A DNA stretch of 64,000 nucleotides, taken from positions 186,001-250,000 of the forward strand of contig NZ_JADUCM010000002.1 in assembly GCF_016009175.1 (NCBI RefSeq), given 5' to 3'. Position numbers and translations under genes: made by a program. This DNA comes from Pseudomonas alkylphenolica. Its GTDB lineage: Bacteria; Pseudomonadota; Gammaproteobacteria; Pseudomonadales; Pseudomonadaceae. Under the pieces are notes generated by a model that saw nothing but the letters and a program-made list of their open reading frames with translations, did not search any database and was not told the origin of the DNA. Below, piece after piece: positions 1-8,824 of this stretch. Positions within the stretch are counted from its first letter, which is position 1. The number at the start of each line of letters is the position of its first letter.

Positions 1-73
1 GATACCTCCAGGGTATTGTTGCCTACCCAACAGATATTGGACTGCCTACCACCGGTGACGCAAGCTGCTTCCC

Positions 74-99
74 TGTGGATAACCAGACCCTGTGGATAT
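74..99. other. Two DnaA-box-like 9-mers upstream of the first benR
   Basis: TGTGGATAA at 74-82 is the exact complement of the DnaA consensus TTATCCACA. A near match, TGTGGATAT, lies at 91-99. Both sit in a short direct repeat of CCCTGTGGATA. They lie 31 to 56 bp before the regulator start. Whether DnaA binds there is unknown. Confidence 0.4.
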
Positions 100-129
100 C
101 GTCCAGCAAGAACAAAAAGAGGGCAGCCC

Positions 130-1086
130 ATGAGCAGCCACCTGTTGAGCGAGCGCAGCCGTGTGTTTCAGCGCGCCGATCCTTATGCCGTGTCCGAATA
201 CGTCAATCAGCATGTCGGTGGCCACAGCCTGCGCCTGCCCCGAACCGGCGACCTGCAGGCGAGCATCAACCACCGCAAGTTTGCCAGCCTTGACCTGTGC
301 CGCCTGAGCTACGGCGGAAAGGCGCGGATTACCTCGCCCGCACTGGGCACCCTGTATCACCTGCAGATATTGCTCAAGGGACATTGCCAGTCGAACTGTC
401 GCGGCAATGAGCATTACTACGTCCCCGGTGAGCTGCTGTTGATCAACCCGGACGATCCGGTAGACCTGACCTACTCGGCCGACTGCGAAAAATTCATCCT
501 CAAACTGCCGGTCGCCCTGCTGGAACAGGCTTGCCAGGAGCAGCGCTGGCAGGTGCCGGACGGGGGCATCCGTTTCAATAGCGCACGCCATGTCACCGGC
601 GAGCTGGAAGGATTTATCGGGTTGCTTGGCCTGGTGTGCGAAGAGGCGGAGTCGACGAATTCGTTGCTGCAGGTACAGGAGCATTACGGTCGCATCGTTG
701 CCAGCAAACTGCTCAGCTTGCTGGGCAATAACGTTCAGCGCGGGGAGCCTTCGCAACAGCCGCACTCGTTTGAGCAACTGGCCGCCTATATCGACGCTCA
801 CCTGGATCAGGACATCAGTGTCGTGCAGCTGATGAATGTGGCGCGGGTCAGTGAGCGCTCGTTGTATTCGCTGTTCGAAAGGCATGCCGGGTTGTCGCCC
901 AAGGGCTATGTGCGCCAGCGCAAGCTTGACCGCATTCATGCGGCGCTTCAGGACCCGTCCAGCACGGTGCGTAATGTCACCGAGATTGCCCTGGACTACG
1001 GTTTTCTGCACCTGGGGCGTTTTGCCGAAAGCTACCGCCAGCGCTTCGGCGAACTGCCTTCGGTTACCTTCAAACGCCATCGCTGA
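130..1086 (+). CDS. benR: AraC/XylS-family regulator, BenR-type (paralog 1)
   Basis: Predicted transcriptional activator of benzoate genes, 318 residues. The N-terminal two thirds is the effector-binding/dimerisation half of the XylS/BenR group. The C-terminal ~100 residues hold the two AraC helix-turn-helix units, ending in the conserved ALDYGFLHLGRFAESYR stretch. The start at 130 follows an AGAGGG ribosome site and matches the start of the second regulator at 4038. A longer frame upstream is not supported. The two regulators have the same length and, by eye, about two thirds identical residues, so this is a paralog pair. It lies before benK, whose promoter carries BenR-like half-sites at 1102-1137. 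Whether this copy or the one next to benA is the orthologue of P. putida BenR cannot be settled here; the symbol is by family. Confidence 0.85.
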   Translation: MSSHLLSERSRVFQRADPYAVSEYVNQHVGGHSLRLPRTGDLQASINHRKFASLDLCRLSYGGKARITSPALGTLYHLQILLKGHCQSNCRGNEHYYVPGELLLINPDDPVDLTYSADCEKFILKLPVALLEQACQEQRWQVPDGGIRFNSARHVTGELEGFIGLLGLVCEEAESTNSLLQVQEHYGRIVASKLLSLLGNNVQRGEPSQQPHSFEQLAAYIDAHLDQDISVVQLMNVARVSERSLYSLFERHAGLSPKGYVRQRKLDRIHAALQDPSSTVRNVTEIALDYGFLHLGRFAESYRQRFGELPSVTFKRHR

Positions 1087-1101
1087 CACCTGGTCAGCCC
1101 C

Positions 1102-1137
1102 TGCGCAAACTGGATAGCGATTCGCAGGAAACGGCTA
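1102..1137 (+). promoter_or_regulatory. BenR/XylS-type operator of benK
   Basis: Two half-sites of the form TGCA-N6-GGNTA: TGCGCAAACTGGATA at 1102-1116 (one base off) and CGCAGGAAACGGCTA at 1123-1137 (one base off). They start exactly 21 bp apart, the spacing of XylS/BenR direct repeats. The downstream sequence GCTCCTAACCTGA (from 1154) is shared with the benA promoter and probably contains the -10 region. Confidence 0.75.
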
Positions 1138-1233
1138 TTGGCGCTTTTGTGCTGCTCCTAACCTGATACCGCGAACACTGCTCGGCAGGTTCGCCTTCGG
1201 GTTTCGATAACAACAACAAAAGAGACACGCCAC

Positions 1234-2565
1234 ATGCGAGCGATCGATATCAACAGCCTGATCGATCAGGCGAAGTTCAATACCTTTCACTGGCGTGTAC
1301 TGTTCTGGTGCGCGCTGATCATCATCTTCGACGGCTATGATCTGGTCATCTACGGCGTAGTGTTGCCGGCGTTGATGCAGGAGTGGGGCATGACCCCGCT
1401 GCAGGCTGGCGCCCTGGGCAGCTACGCCCTGTTCGGCATGATGTTCGGTGCCCTGGTGTTCGGGCCGCTGTCCGACCGCATCGGGCGCAAGAAAGCCATC
1501 ATGATCTGCGTGATCCTCTTCAGTGGCTTTACCGTGCTCAATGGCTTTGCCCGCAACCCCACCGAGTTCGGTATCTGCCGTTTCCTAGCGGGGCTGGGCA
1601 TCGGCGGGGTGATGCCCAACGTGGTCGCGTTGATGAACGAGTACGCCCCAAAACGCATGCGCAGCACGCTGGTGGCAATCATGTTCAGTGGCTATTCGGT
1701 AGGCGGCATGCTTTCGGCGGGCCTGGGTATCGTGCTGTTGCCGGCCTTTGGTTGGCAGTCGGTGTTCTACGTCGCCGTCATCCCGTTGCTGCTGTTGCCG
1801 TTGATCCTGCGCTTCTTGCCAGAGTCGCTGGGTTTTCTGGTACGCCAGGGCCATACCGAACAGGCCAGCCAATTGCTGCAACGGGTCGAGCCCGGTTACC
1901 AGCCACAGGCAGGCGATCGTCTGGAAGTGGTCACTGGCGTCGAAGCCGGCGGTTCTGTGCCGCAGCTGTTCCGTGAAGGTCGGGCACTGAGCACGTTGAT
2001 GCTCTGGGTCGCGTTCTTCTGCTGCTTGCTGATGGTTTACGCCCTCAACTCCTGGCTGCCAAAACTGATGAGCAATGCCGGTTATGGATTGGGATCGAGC
2101 CTGGCCTTTCTCCTGGTGCTTAACTTCGGGGCGATTTTTGGCGCGGTCGGTGGCGGCTGGATTGGTGATCGATTCAAGCTAGACCGCGTGCTGGTGGTGT
2201 TCTTCGCGCTGGCCGCACTGTCGATCAGCCTGCTGGGCTTCAAAAGTCCGACACCGGTGCTGTACCTGCTGATCGCCATTGCCGGGGCGACCACGATCGG
2301 TACACAGATCCTGGCCTATGCCTGCGTCGCGCAGTTCTACCCGATGGGGATTCGCTCCACAGGGCTGGGTTGGGCCTCGGGCATTGGGCGTAGCGGGGCA
2401 ATCGTTGGCCCGATCCTCGGCGGTCTGTTGCTGGGGATTCAACTGCCGCTGGCGCTGAATTTCATGGCCTTTGCCGTACCGGGCGCCGTGGCGGCGGTGG
2501 CGATGATGGTGTTTGCCTGCCGCAGTACGGCCAAGCGCACCGCGACCCTGCCATCAGCGGCCTAG
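1234..2565 (+). CDS. benK: Benzoate:H+ symporter, MFS (BenK-like)
   Basis: Inner-membrane importer of the aromatic acid:H+ symporter family of the major facilitator superfamily, 443 residues with 12 predicted membrane segments. The cytoplasmic loop 2-3 motif GPLSDRIGRKKA (about residues 76-87) is typical of MFS. The segment FDGYDLVIYGVVLP in the first membrane helix, with its DGYD acidic pair, is the signature of the BenK/PcaK/MhpT branch. The position between two BenR-type regulators, directly before a porin and upstream of benABCD, supports benzoate as substrate. Expression probably depends on the operator at 1102-1137. A related aromatic acid remains possible. Confidence 0.88.
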   Translation: MRAIDINSLIDQAKFNTFHWRVLFWCALIIIFDGYDLVIYGVVLPALMQEWGMTPLQAGALGSYALFGMMFGALVFGPLSDRIGRKKAIMICVILFSGFTVLNGFARNPTEFGICRFLAGLGIGGVMPNVVALMNEYAPKRMRSTLVAIMFSGYSVGGMLSAGLGIVLLPAFGWQSVFYVAVIPLLLLPLILRFLPESLGFLVRQGHTEQASQLLQRVEPGYQPQAGDRLEVVTGVEAGGSVPQLFREGRALSTLMLWVAFFCCLLMVYALNSWLPKLMSNAGYGLGSSLAFLLVLNFGAIFGAVGGGWIGDRFKLDRVLVVFFALAALSISLLGFKSPTPVLYLLIAIAGATTIGTQILAYACVAQFYPMGIRSTGLGWASGIGRSGAIVGPILGGLLLGIQLPLALNFMAFAVPGAVAAVAMMVFACRSTAKRTATLPSAA

Positions 2566-2577
2566 CCAACCACTAAA

Positions 2578-2619
2578 CCAGCTCCCGCAAATCCTGTAGG
2601 AGCTGGCGCAGCCTGCGAT
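2578..2619. repeat. REP-like intergenic hairpin between benK and the porin
   Basis: CCAGCTCC (2578-2585) and GGAGCTGG (2599-2606) form an 8-bp stem with a 13-nt loop. The motif GAGCTGGCGCAGCCTGCGAT (2600-2619) recurs with one change at 40707-40726. Small dispersed palindromes of this kind (REP elements) are common between Pseudomonas genes and can modulate mRNA stability inside operons. Confidence 0.6.
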
Positions 2620-2668
2620 GCGGACCCCGCAGTCCTCACGTCAAAACAACAATAAAGAGCACGCCATC

Positions 2669-3922
2669 ATGAACAACCTTCGTCCAACCGGGTTGCTGTC
2701 TTTGCTCGCCCTGAGTTTTACCACCCAGGCCGCCGAACCTGATTTCTTCAAGGACACCACCGCCACGCTGCAAGCGCGCAACTATTACTTCAGCCGCGAT
2801 TTTTCCGGCATCGTCGGCGCCAACCAGCAATCGAAGGCCGAGGAATGGGGGCAGGGCTTCATCCTCAACGTCAAGTCGGGCTATACCCCGGGGATCATTG
2901 GTGTAGGCGTCGATGCCATCGGCCTGCTCGGGATCAAGCTCGACAGCAGCCCGGACCGTACCGGTACCGGGTTGCTACCGGTTCAGGACGACGGCCGCGC
3001 GGCAGACGAATACAGCCGGGCAGGGGCGACCTTGAAGCTGCGTTATTCGAAGACCGAAGTGAAAGTCGGTGAGCTGCAAACCAACCTGCCCATTCTCCAG
3101 TACAACGATTCGCGCTTGCTGCCGCCGACTTATCAGGGAGCCAGCATTTCTTCGGCCGAGATCAGTGGCCTGACCCTGCAGGCAGGCCACCTGAGCTCCA
3201 CCAGCCTGCGCAACGAAGCGGGCGATGAAAAATTGATCGCCATGCTCGGCCACCTGCCGCAGCGCCAGGCCGACAGCGATGCCTTCAATTTCGCCGGTGG
3301 CGATTACAGCTTCAACGCCAACCGCAGCACCTTGAGCCTGTGGTATGGCCGACTCGAAGACATTTATCAACAGGGCTTTGTCGGTCTCAAGCACAGCGAG
3401 CCGGTGGGCGATTGGGTGCTGGGCGCCAACCTGGGTTATTTCAGCGCCAAGGAGCAAGGTGAAAGCCGTATTGGCGATATCGATAACCAGGCTTTCTATT
3501 CGCTGCTGTCGGCCAAGCGTGGTGGGCATACCTTTACCGTCGGCTACCAGGGCATCTTTGGCGAGAACGCGTTTCCCCGTGTGTTTCCGAATATTTCACC
3601 TTTGGGTAACGAAGTGCCGACCTATGAGTTCTCCTATGCCGATGAGCGCTCCTGGCAGGTGCGCTACGACTACGACTTCGTCGCAATGGGCGTGCCGGGG
3701 CTGACGGCAACGGTGCGCTACCTGAAGGGTAACAACGTCGATACCGGGCTCGGCTTTGAAGGCAAGGAGCATGAGCGCGATCTGGATATCGGCTATGCGG
3801 TGCAGAGCGGCGTGCTCAAGGGGCTTGGGGTGCGCTTGCGCAATGCCATGGCGCGCTCCAACTACCGCTCGGATATTGATGAGAACCGGGTGGTGCTGAC
3901 GTATACCTGGACCTTGTTGTAA
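2669..3922 (+). CDS. benF: OprD-family outer-membrane porin, BenF-like
   Basis: Predicted 18-strand outer-membrane channel of the OprD/Occ family, 417 residues. The protein begins with a signal peptide ending near TTQAAEP, followed by FFKDTTATLQARNYYFSRDF, the usual first strand of OprD porins. It ends in an aromatic-rich strand (VVLTYTWTLL), although the last residue is Leu, not Phe or Trp. The start at 2669 is the ATG that gives a proper signal peptide; an in-frame upstream ATG would add 17 unrelated residues. It lies just after benK and before the second benR and benABCD, so uptake of benzoate across the outer membrane is the likely role. Substrate specificity inside OprD porins cannot be read from sequence alone. 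Confidence 0.82.
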   Translation: MNNLRPTGLLSLLALSFTTQAAEPDFFKDTTATLQARNYYFSRDFSGIVGANQQSKAEEWGQGFILNVKSGYTPGIIGVGVDAIGLLGIKLDSSPDRTGTGLLPVQDDGRAADEYSRAGATLKLRYSKTEVKVGELQTNLPILQYNDSRLLPPTYQGASISSAEISGLTLQAGHLSSTSLRNEAGDEKLIAMLGHLPQRQADSDAFNFAGGDYSFNANRSTLSLWYGRLEDIYQQGFVGLKHSEPVGDWVLGANLGYFSAKEQGESRIGDIDNQAFYSLLSAKRGGHTFTVGYQGIFGENAFPRVFPNISPLGNEVPTYEFSYADERSWQVRYDYDFVAMGVPGLTATVRYLKGNNVDTGLGFEGKEHERDLDIGYAVQSGVLKGLGVRLRNAMARSNYRSDIDENRVVLTYTWTLL

Positions 3923-4037
3923 AGCGCATCGCGGGTAATTGAGCGATGTGTTTGGCAACACACCGTCCATCCCGCGATTGGTCGAAGACGCGTGCTTTCG
4001 CTTAGACTGCCAGGATAACTACAACGAGTGTCCTGGT

Positions 4038-4994
4038 ATGGAGAGTCCCCTGCTCAGTGAGCGCAGCCGGGTTTTCGATCGTGCCGATCCTTATGCCGTG
4101 TCGACCTACGTCAATCAGCATGTGGGCGTGCACCACATCCGTCTGCCGCATCACGGTCACCCCGAGGCGTGCCTCGACCATCGCAAGTTCGCCAGCCTGG
4201 ATCTGTGTCGGATCAGCTACGGCGGCGAAGTACGGGTGATGTCGCCGGCGTTGGAAAACGTCTTTCACCTGCAAATCCTGCTGCGTGGCCATTGCCTGTG
4301 GCGGCGCGGTCGTGCCGAGCGTTTGCTGGGGCCGGGTGAGCTGCTGCTGATCAACCCGGACGAACCGGTTGACCTCGCGTACTCGGCCGACTGCGAAAAA
4401 TTCATTCTCAAACTGCCCAACCGCCTGCTCGAAAGTGTCTGCGACGAACAACGCTGGCAACGCCCCAGCGAGGGCGTGCGGTTTATCCACAGCCACTATC
4501 AGTTGCTGGCGCTGGAAGGGTTTGCCGGGCTGCTGGCCATGGTTTGCCATGAAGCCGAAGCCAGCGAACCACTGCTGCGGGTTCAGGAACACTACAGCCA
4601 GATCGTCGCCAGCAAGCTGCTGACCCTGATGCCGACCAACGTCAGCCGTGAGGCCATCAACAGCCAGGGCGTCACCTTCGACCGGATCGCCGGTTACATC
4701 GAGGGCAACCTCAAGCTGGATATCAGCAGCGAACAATTGGCACGCATGGCCAGCATGAGCCTGCGCTCGCTGTATGCGCTGTTTGAGCGAAATGCCGGCA
4801 CCACGCCGAAAATGTACATCCGCCAGAAAAAACTCGAACGCATCCACGCCAACCTGGCCGATGCCAATTGCCCGGTGCGCAGCATCACGGAACTGGCCAT
4901 GGACTACGGTTTCGTCCACCTCGGCCGCTTTTCGGAAAACTACAAGTCGCTGTTCGGCGAACTGCCCTCCGACACCCTCAAGCGTCGTTCCTGA
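4038..4994 (+). CDS. benR: AraC/XylS-family regulator BenR (paralog 2, next to benA)
   Basis: Second benzoate-responsive activator, 318 residues, colinear with the copy at 130-1086. The N-terminal sensor half contains the shared blocks FASLDLCR and SADCEKFILKLP. The C-terminal double helix-turn-helix region includes LRSLYALFERNAGTTPK and AMDYGFVHLGRFSENYK. The start at 4038 matches the paralog's start; the frame is open for another 33 codons upstream without a recognisable domain. It lies 106 bp before benA, whose promoter has two near-perfect BenR half-sites at 5000-5035. This is the usual location of benR, so this copy is the better candidate for the functional activator of the ben operon. 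Confidence 0.9.
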   Translation: MESPLLSERSRVFDRADPYAVSTYVNQHVGVHHIRLPHHGHPEACLDHRKFASLDLCRISYGGEVRVMSPALENVFHLQILLRGHCLWRRGRAERLLGPGELLLINPDEPVDLAYSADCEKFILKLPNRLLESVCDEQRWQRPSEGVRFIHSHYQLLALEGFAGLLAMVCHEAEASEPLLRVQEHYSQIVASKLLTLMPTNVSREAINSQGVTFDRIAGYIEGNLKLDISSEQLARMASMSLRSLYALFERNAGTTPKMYIRQKKLERIHANLADANCPVRSITELAMDYGFVHLGRFSENYKSLFGELPSDTLKRRS

Positions 4995-4999
4995 CACTT

Positions 5000-5035
5000 T
5001 GCAGAAAACGGATAAAGGTCTGCACAAAGCGGATA
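5000..5035 (+). promoter_or_regulatory. BenR operator of the benABCD promoter
   Basis: Two direct half-sites match TGCA-N6-GGNTA exactly: TGCAGAAAACGGATA at 5000-5014 and TGCACAAAGCGGATA at 5021-5035. The period is 21 bp. GCTCCTTAACCTGA starts 16 bp after the second site and is nearly the same as the sequence after the benK operator, so it probably holds the -10 region. This is the classic XylS/BenR activator layout. Confidence 0.88.
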
Positions 5036-5100
5036 TTTGCCGTTCCCCTCGCTCCTTAACCTGACATGGCCTGAACACAATAACAACGGAGGCCCCGGCC

Positions 5101-6459
5101 ATGTCCCTGGGATTCGATTACCTTAATTCCCTGCTTGAAGAAGATCAGGAGAAGGGCGTCTTTCGCTGCAAGCGCGAGATGTTCACCGACCCCCGTCTGT
5201 TCGATCTTGAAATGAAACACATCTTCGAGGGCAACTGGCTGTACCTTGCCCACGAAAGCCAGATTCCTGAAAAGAACGACTTCCTCACCACCACCATGGG
5301 GCGCCAGCCGATCTTCATCGCGCGCAACAAGGAGGGGGTGCTCAATGCCTTTCTCAATGCCTGCAGCCACCGCGGTGCGATGCTCTGCCGGCACAAGAGC
5401 GGTAACCGCTCGTCCTACACCTGCCCGTTCCACGGCTGGACGTTCAACAACTCCGGCAAGCTGCTCAAGGTCAAGGATCCGGTCGATGCCGGCTACCCGG
5501 CGAGCTTCAACTGTGACGGCTCCCATGACCTGACCAAGGTCGCCCGTTTCGAGTCCTATCGCGGCTTCTTGTTTGGCAGCCTGAACCCGGACGTAGTGCC
5601 GCTGGTAGAACACCTGGGCGAGTCGGCGAAGATCATCGACATGATCGTCGATCAGTCGCCTGAAGGACTGGAAGTGCTTCGCGGCTCTTCTTCCTACATC
5701 TATGAAGGCAACTGGAAGCTGACCGCCGAGAACGGTGCCGACGGCTACCACGTCAGTGCCGTGCACTGGAACTACGCCGCCACCCAGAACCAGCGCAAGC
5801 AGCGCGAGGCGGGCGGTGAAGTGAAGACAATGAGTGCTGGCGGCTGGGCCAAGAGCGGCGGCGGCTTCTACTCCTTCGACAGGGGCCACCTGTTGCTCTG
5901 GACCCGTTGGGCCAACCCCGAGGACCGTCCGCTGTTCGAGCGCCGTGACGAACTGGCTGCCGACTTCGGCCAGGCCCGCGCCAACTGGATGATCGAGAAC
6001 TCACGCAACCTGTGCCTGTACCCCAACGTCTACCTGATGGACCAGTTCAGCTCGCAGATCCGTATCGCCCGGCCAATCGCCGTGGACAAGACCGAGATCA
6101 CCATCTATTGCATCGCGCCGAAAGGCGAGAGCGACGAGGCCCGGGCCCAGCGTATCCGTCAGTACGAAGACTTCTTCAACGTCAGTGGCATGGCTACCCC
6201 GGATGACCTCGAAGAGTTCCGCTCGTGCCAGATGGGCTACCAGGGCGGGCGTGGCTGGAACGACATGTCCCGCGGGGCCACCCACTGGGTCGACGGTGCC
6301 GATGCTGCTGCGCAGGAAATCGACCTGCATCCGCAAATGAGCGGTGTGCGCACTGAAGACGAAGGCCTGTTCGTGCTGCAACACAAGTACTGGCAGGAAA
6401 CCATGCTCAAGGCCCTCGCCGACGACCAGCAACTGATCCCCGTGGAGGCCGTGCAATGA
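5101..6459 (+). CDS. benA: Benzoate 1,2-dioxygenase, large (alpha) subunit
   Basis: Catalytic subunit of the two-component Rieske non-haem iron oxygenase that converts benzoate, O2 and NADH to 1,2-dihydroxycyclohexa-3,5-diene-1-carboxylate. It has 452 residues, the usual length for BenA. The Rieske cluster ligands are visible as C88-S-H90 and C108-P-F-H111. The mononuclear iron site lies in [15 protein letters not shown], giving Asp214, His217 and His222. A GGAGG-like ribosome site precedes the ATG. The stop overlaps the benB start by 4 bp (ATGA), consistent with translational coupling of the alpha and beta subunits. Toluate dioxygenases (XylX) are close relatives, but chromosomal ben context favours benzoate. 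Confidence 0.95.
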   Translation: MSLGFDYLNSLLEEDQEKGVFRCKREMFTDPRLFDLEMKHIFEGNWLYLAHESQIPEKNDFLTTTMGRQPIFIARNKEGVLNAFLNACSHRGAMLCRHKSGNRSSYTCPFHGWTFNNSGKLLKVKDPVDAGYPASFNCDGSHDLTKVARFESYRGFLFGSLNPDVVPLVEHLGESAKIIDMIVDQSPEGLEVLRGSSSYIYEGNWKLTAENGADGYHVSAVHWNYAATQNQRKQREAGGEVKTMSAGGWAKSGGGFYSFDRGHLLLWTRWANPEDRPLFERRDELAADFGQARANWMIENSRNLCLYPNVYLMDQFSSQIRIARPIAVDKTEITIYCIAPKGESDEARAQRIRQYEDFFNVSGMATPDDLEEFRSCQMGYQGGRGWNDMSRGATHWVDGADAAAQEIDLHPQMSGVRTEDEGLFVLQHKYWQETMLKALADDQQLIPVEAVQ

Positions 6460-6944
6460 GCATTTCCTTCGAGCAAGTGCGCGACTTCCTCTACGAAGAA
6501 GCGCGTTACCTGGACGACAGCCAGTGGGACAACTGGCTGGAGTGCTACGCCGCCGACGCCACCTTCTGGATGCCGGCCTGGGACGACAACGACCAGCTCA
6601 CCGAAGACCCGCAACGGGAAATCTCGCTGATCTGGTACGGCAACCGTGGCGGCCTGGAAGACCGGGTGTTCCGGATCAAGACCGAACGCTCCAGTGCGAC
6701 CATGCCCGACACCCGCACGTCGCACAACATCAGCAACATCGAACTGCTGGAACAGGGCGATGGCGTCTGCAAGGTACGCTTCAACTGGCACACCTTAAGC
6801 TTTCGCTACAAGACAGTGGACAGTCACTTCGGCACCAGTTTCTACACCCTTGATGTGCGCGGCGACCGGCCGCTGATCAAGGCCAAGAAAGTCGTGCTCA
6901 AGAACGACTACGTGCGTCAGGTCATCGACGTTTACCACATCTGA
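6456..6944 (+). CDS. benB: Benzoate 1,2-dioxygenase, small (beta) subunit
   Basis: Structural beta subunit of the oxygenase hexamer, 162 residues, of the ring-hydroxylating dioxygenase beta family (SnoaL/NTF2-like fold). The opening block of [36 protein letters not shown] sequence is characteristic. It has no metal ligands of its own and pairs with the product of benA, which it overlaps by 4 bp. The gap to benC is 25 bp. Confidence 0.95.
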   Translation: MSISFEQVRDFLYEEARYLDDSQWDNWLECYAADATFWMPAWDDNDQLTEDPQREISLIWYGNRGGLEDRVFRIKTERSSATMPDTRTSHNISNIELLEQGDGVCKVRFNWHTLSFRYKTVDSHFGTSFYTLDVRGDRPLIKAKKVVLKNDYVRQVIDVYHI

Positions 6945-6969
6945 ATCCAGCTTTTCTGCGAGGTGCGCC

Positions 6970-7980
6970 ATGCACAAGATCGCCTTGAATTTCGAGGACG
7001 GGGTTACCCGTTTCATTGACGCCGCTGCTGACGAAACCGTGGCGGATGCCGCCTACCGCCAGGGCATCAACATTCCACTGGATTGCCGTGATGGCGCCTG
7101 CGGTACCTGCAAGTGCTTTGCCGAGGCCGGTCGTTACGACCTCGGCCAGGAATACATCGAAGACGCTTTGAGCGAAGAGGAAGCCGCCCAGGGTTATGTA
7201 CTGACCTGCCAGATGCGTGCTGAGAGTGATTGCGTGGTGCGCATTCCGGCTTCCTCCCAGGTGTGCAAGACCGAGCAATCCAGCTACCAGGCCAGCATCA
7301 GCGCGGTGCGCCAGCTCTCAGACAGCACCATTGCGCTGTCGATCAAGGGCGATGCCCTGAGCCGCCTGGCCTTCCTGCCCGGGCAGTACGTCAACCTCGG
7401 CGTGCCCGGCAGCGAACAGACCCGCGCCTATTCCTTCAGCTCGCTGCAAAAGGATGGCGAAGTCAGCTTCCTGATCCGCAACGTGCCGGGCGGCCTGATG
7501 AGCAGTTTTCTCACCGGTCTCGCGAAAGCGGGCGACAACATGACCCTGGCCGGGCCGCTGGGCAGTTTCTACCTGCGCGAAATCCGCCGACCGTTGCTGT
7601 TGCTGGCGGGGGGGACCGGGCTCGCACCGTTCACCGCAATGCTGGAGAAAATCGCCGAAGAGGGCAGTGAGCATCCGCTGCACCTGATCTACGGCGTGAC
7701 CAACGACTTCGATCTGGTGGAGCTTGACCGCCTGCAAGCGTTGGCTGCACGCATCCCCAACTTCAGCTACAGCGCCTGCGTGGCCAACCCCGAGAGCCAG
7801 CACCCGCTCAAGGGCTATGTCACCCAGCACATCGAGCCGCGCCACCTCAACGAGGGCGACGTCGATGTGTACCTGTGCGGCCCGCCACCGATGGTCGAAG
7901 CGGTCAGCCAGTACATCCGCGAACAGGGCATCACCCCGGCGAATTTCTACTACGAAAAATTCGCCGCCGCCGCTGCCTGA
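6970..7980 (+). CDS. benC: Benzoate 1,2-dioxygenase electron-transfer component
   Basis: NADH:acceptor reductase that feeds electrons to the BenAB Rieske centre, 336 residues. Domain order is an N-terminal plant-type [2Fe-2S] ferredoxin (Cys39, Cys44, Cys47 and Cys80), an FAD-binding domain (RAYSFSS near residue 154) and a C-terminal NAD-binding domain (LLAGGTGLAPF, then YLCGPPPMVEAV). This fused arrangement and length are standard for class IB dioxygenase reductases such as BenC and XylZ. It is the third gene of benABCD. Confidence 0.95.
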   Translation: MHKIALNFEDGVTRFIDAAADETVADAAYRQGINIPLDCRDGACGTCKCFAEAGRYDLGQEYIEDALSEEEAAQGYVLTCQMRAESDCVVRIPASSQVCKTEQSSYQASISAVRQLSDSTIALSIKGDALSRLAFLPGQYVNLGVPGSEQTRAYSFSSLQKDGEVSFLIRNVPGGLMSSFLTGLAKAGDNMTLAGPLGSFYLREIRRPLLLLAGGTGLAPFTAMLEKIAEEGSEHPLHLIYGVTNDFDLVELDRLQALAARIPNFSYSACVANPESQHPLKGYVTQHIEPRHLNEGDVDVYLCGPPPMVEAVSQYIREQGITPANFYYEKFAAAAA

Positions 7981-8043
7981 ACCTGTTTACGGGGCCGGGC
8001 GCATCGTGCGGGTACGTTCGGTCCCTTTTTACTCGAGGTTGTC

Positions 8044-8805
8044 ATGAACAACAGATTCGACAACAAGGTCGCGCTGGTTACCGGCGCGGCGCAGGGCATC
8101 GGCCGCCGTCTGTGCGAGCGCTTGCTTGAAGAGGGCGCGACCCTGGTGGCCGTGGATCGCTCGGAACTGGTCCACGAACTGCAAGGCGAGGGCGTACTGA
8201 CCCTGACCGCAGACCTGGAGCAGTACGACGACTGCAACCGGGTCATGGCCGCTGCGGTGGAGCGCTTCGGTCGCCTCGATGTGCTGGTCAACAACGTTGG
8301 CGGCACCATCTGGGCCAAGCCGTTCGAGCACTATGAAGCCGCGCAGATCGAAGCCGAAGTGCGTCGCTCGTTGTTCCCGACCTTGTGGTGCTGTCATGCC
8401 GCCTTGCCCTACATGCTCGAGCAGGGCCATGGCGCCATCGTCAACGTTTCCTCGATCGCCACGCGCAGCGTCAACCGTGTGCCGTACGGCGCCGCCAAAG
8501 GCGGGGTGAACGCACTGACCGCTTGCCTGGCCTTTGAAACCGCTGGCCGCGGTGTGCGGGTCAACGCTACGGCCCCCGGTGGCACCGAAGCACCGCCACG
8601 TCGGGTGCCGCGTAACAGTGCCGAACAGAGCGGCGACGAGAAAGTCTGGTACCAGCAGATCGTCGACCAGACCCTCGACAGCAGCCTGATGAAACGCTAC
8701 GGCAACCTCGATGAGCAGGTTGGCGCGATCCTCTTCCTGGCCTCCGACGAGGCTTCCTATATCACCGGCACGGTATTGCCGGTCGGCGGCGGCGATCTCG
8801 GCTGA
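8044..8805 (+). CDS. benD: 1,2-dihydroxycyclohexa-3,5-diene-1-carboxylate dehydrogenase
   Basis: Short-chain dehydrogenase that oxidises and decarboxylates the BenABC product to catechol and CO2 with NAD+. It has 253 residues. The cofactor motif is TGAAQGIG (13-20), NNVGG lies near 83-87, and the catalytic Tyr148 and Lys152 fall in YGAAK, with Ser136/137 before them. The ATG lies shortly after a GAGGTTGTC ribosome site. The gap to catB is only 19 bp, so ben and cat genes look cotranscribed here. Confidence 0.94.
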   Translation: MNNRFDNKVALVTGAAQGIGRRLCERLLEEGATLVAVDRSELVHELQGEGVLTLTADLEQYDDCNRVMAAAVERFGRLDVLVNNVGGTIWAKPFEHYEAAQIEAEVRRSLFPTLWCCHAALPYMLEQGHGAIVNVSSIATRSVNRVPYGAAKGGVNALTACLAFETAGRGVRVNATAPGGTEAPPRRVPRNSAEQSGDEKVWYQQIVDQTLDSSLMKRYGNLDEQVGAILFLASDEASYITGTVLPVGGGDLG

Positions 8806-8824
8806 GCGCCCCCTGGAGATATCG

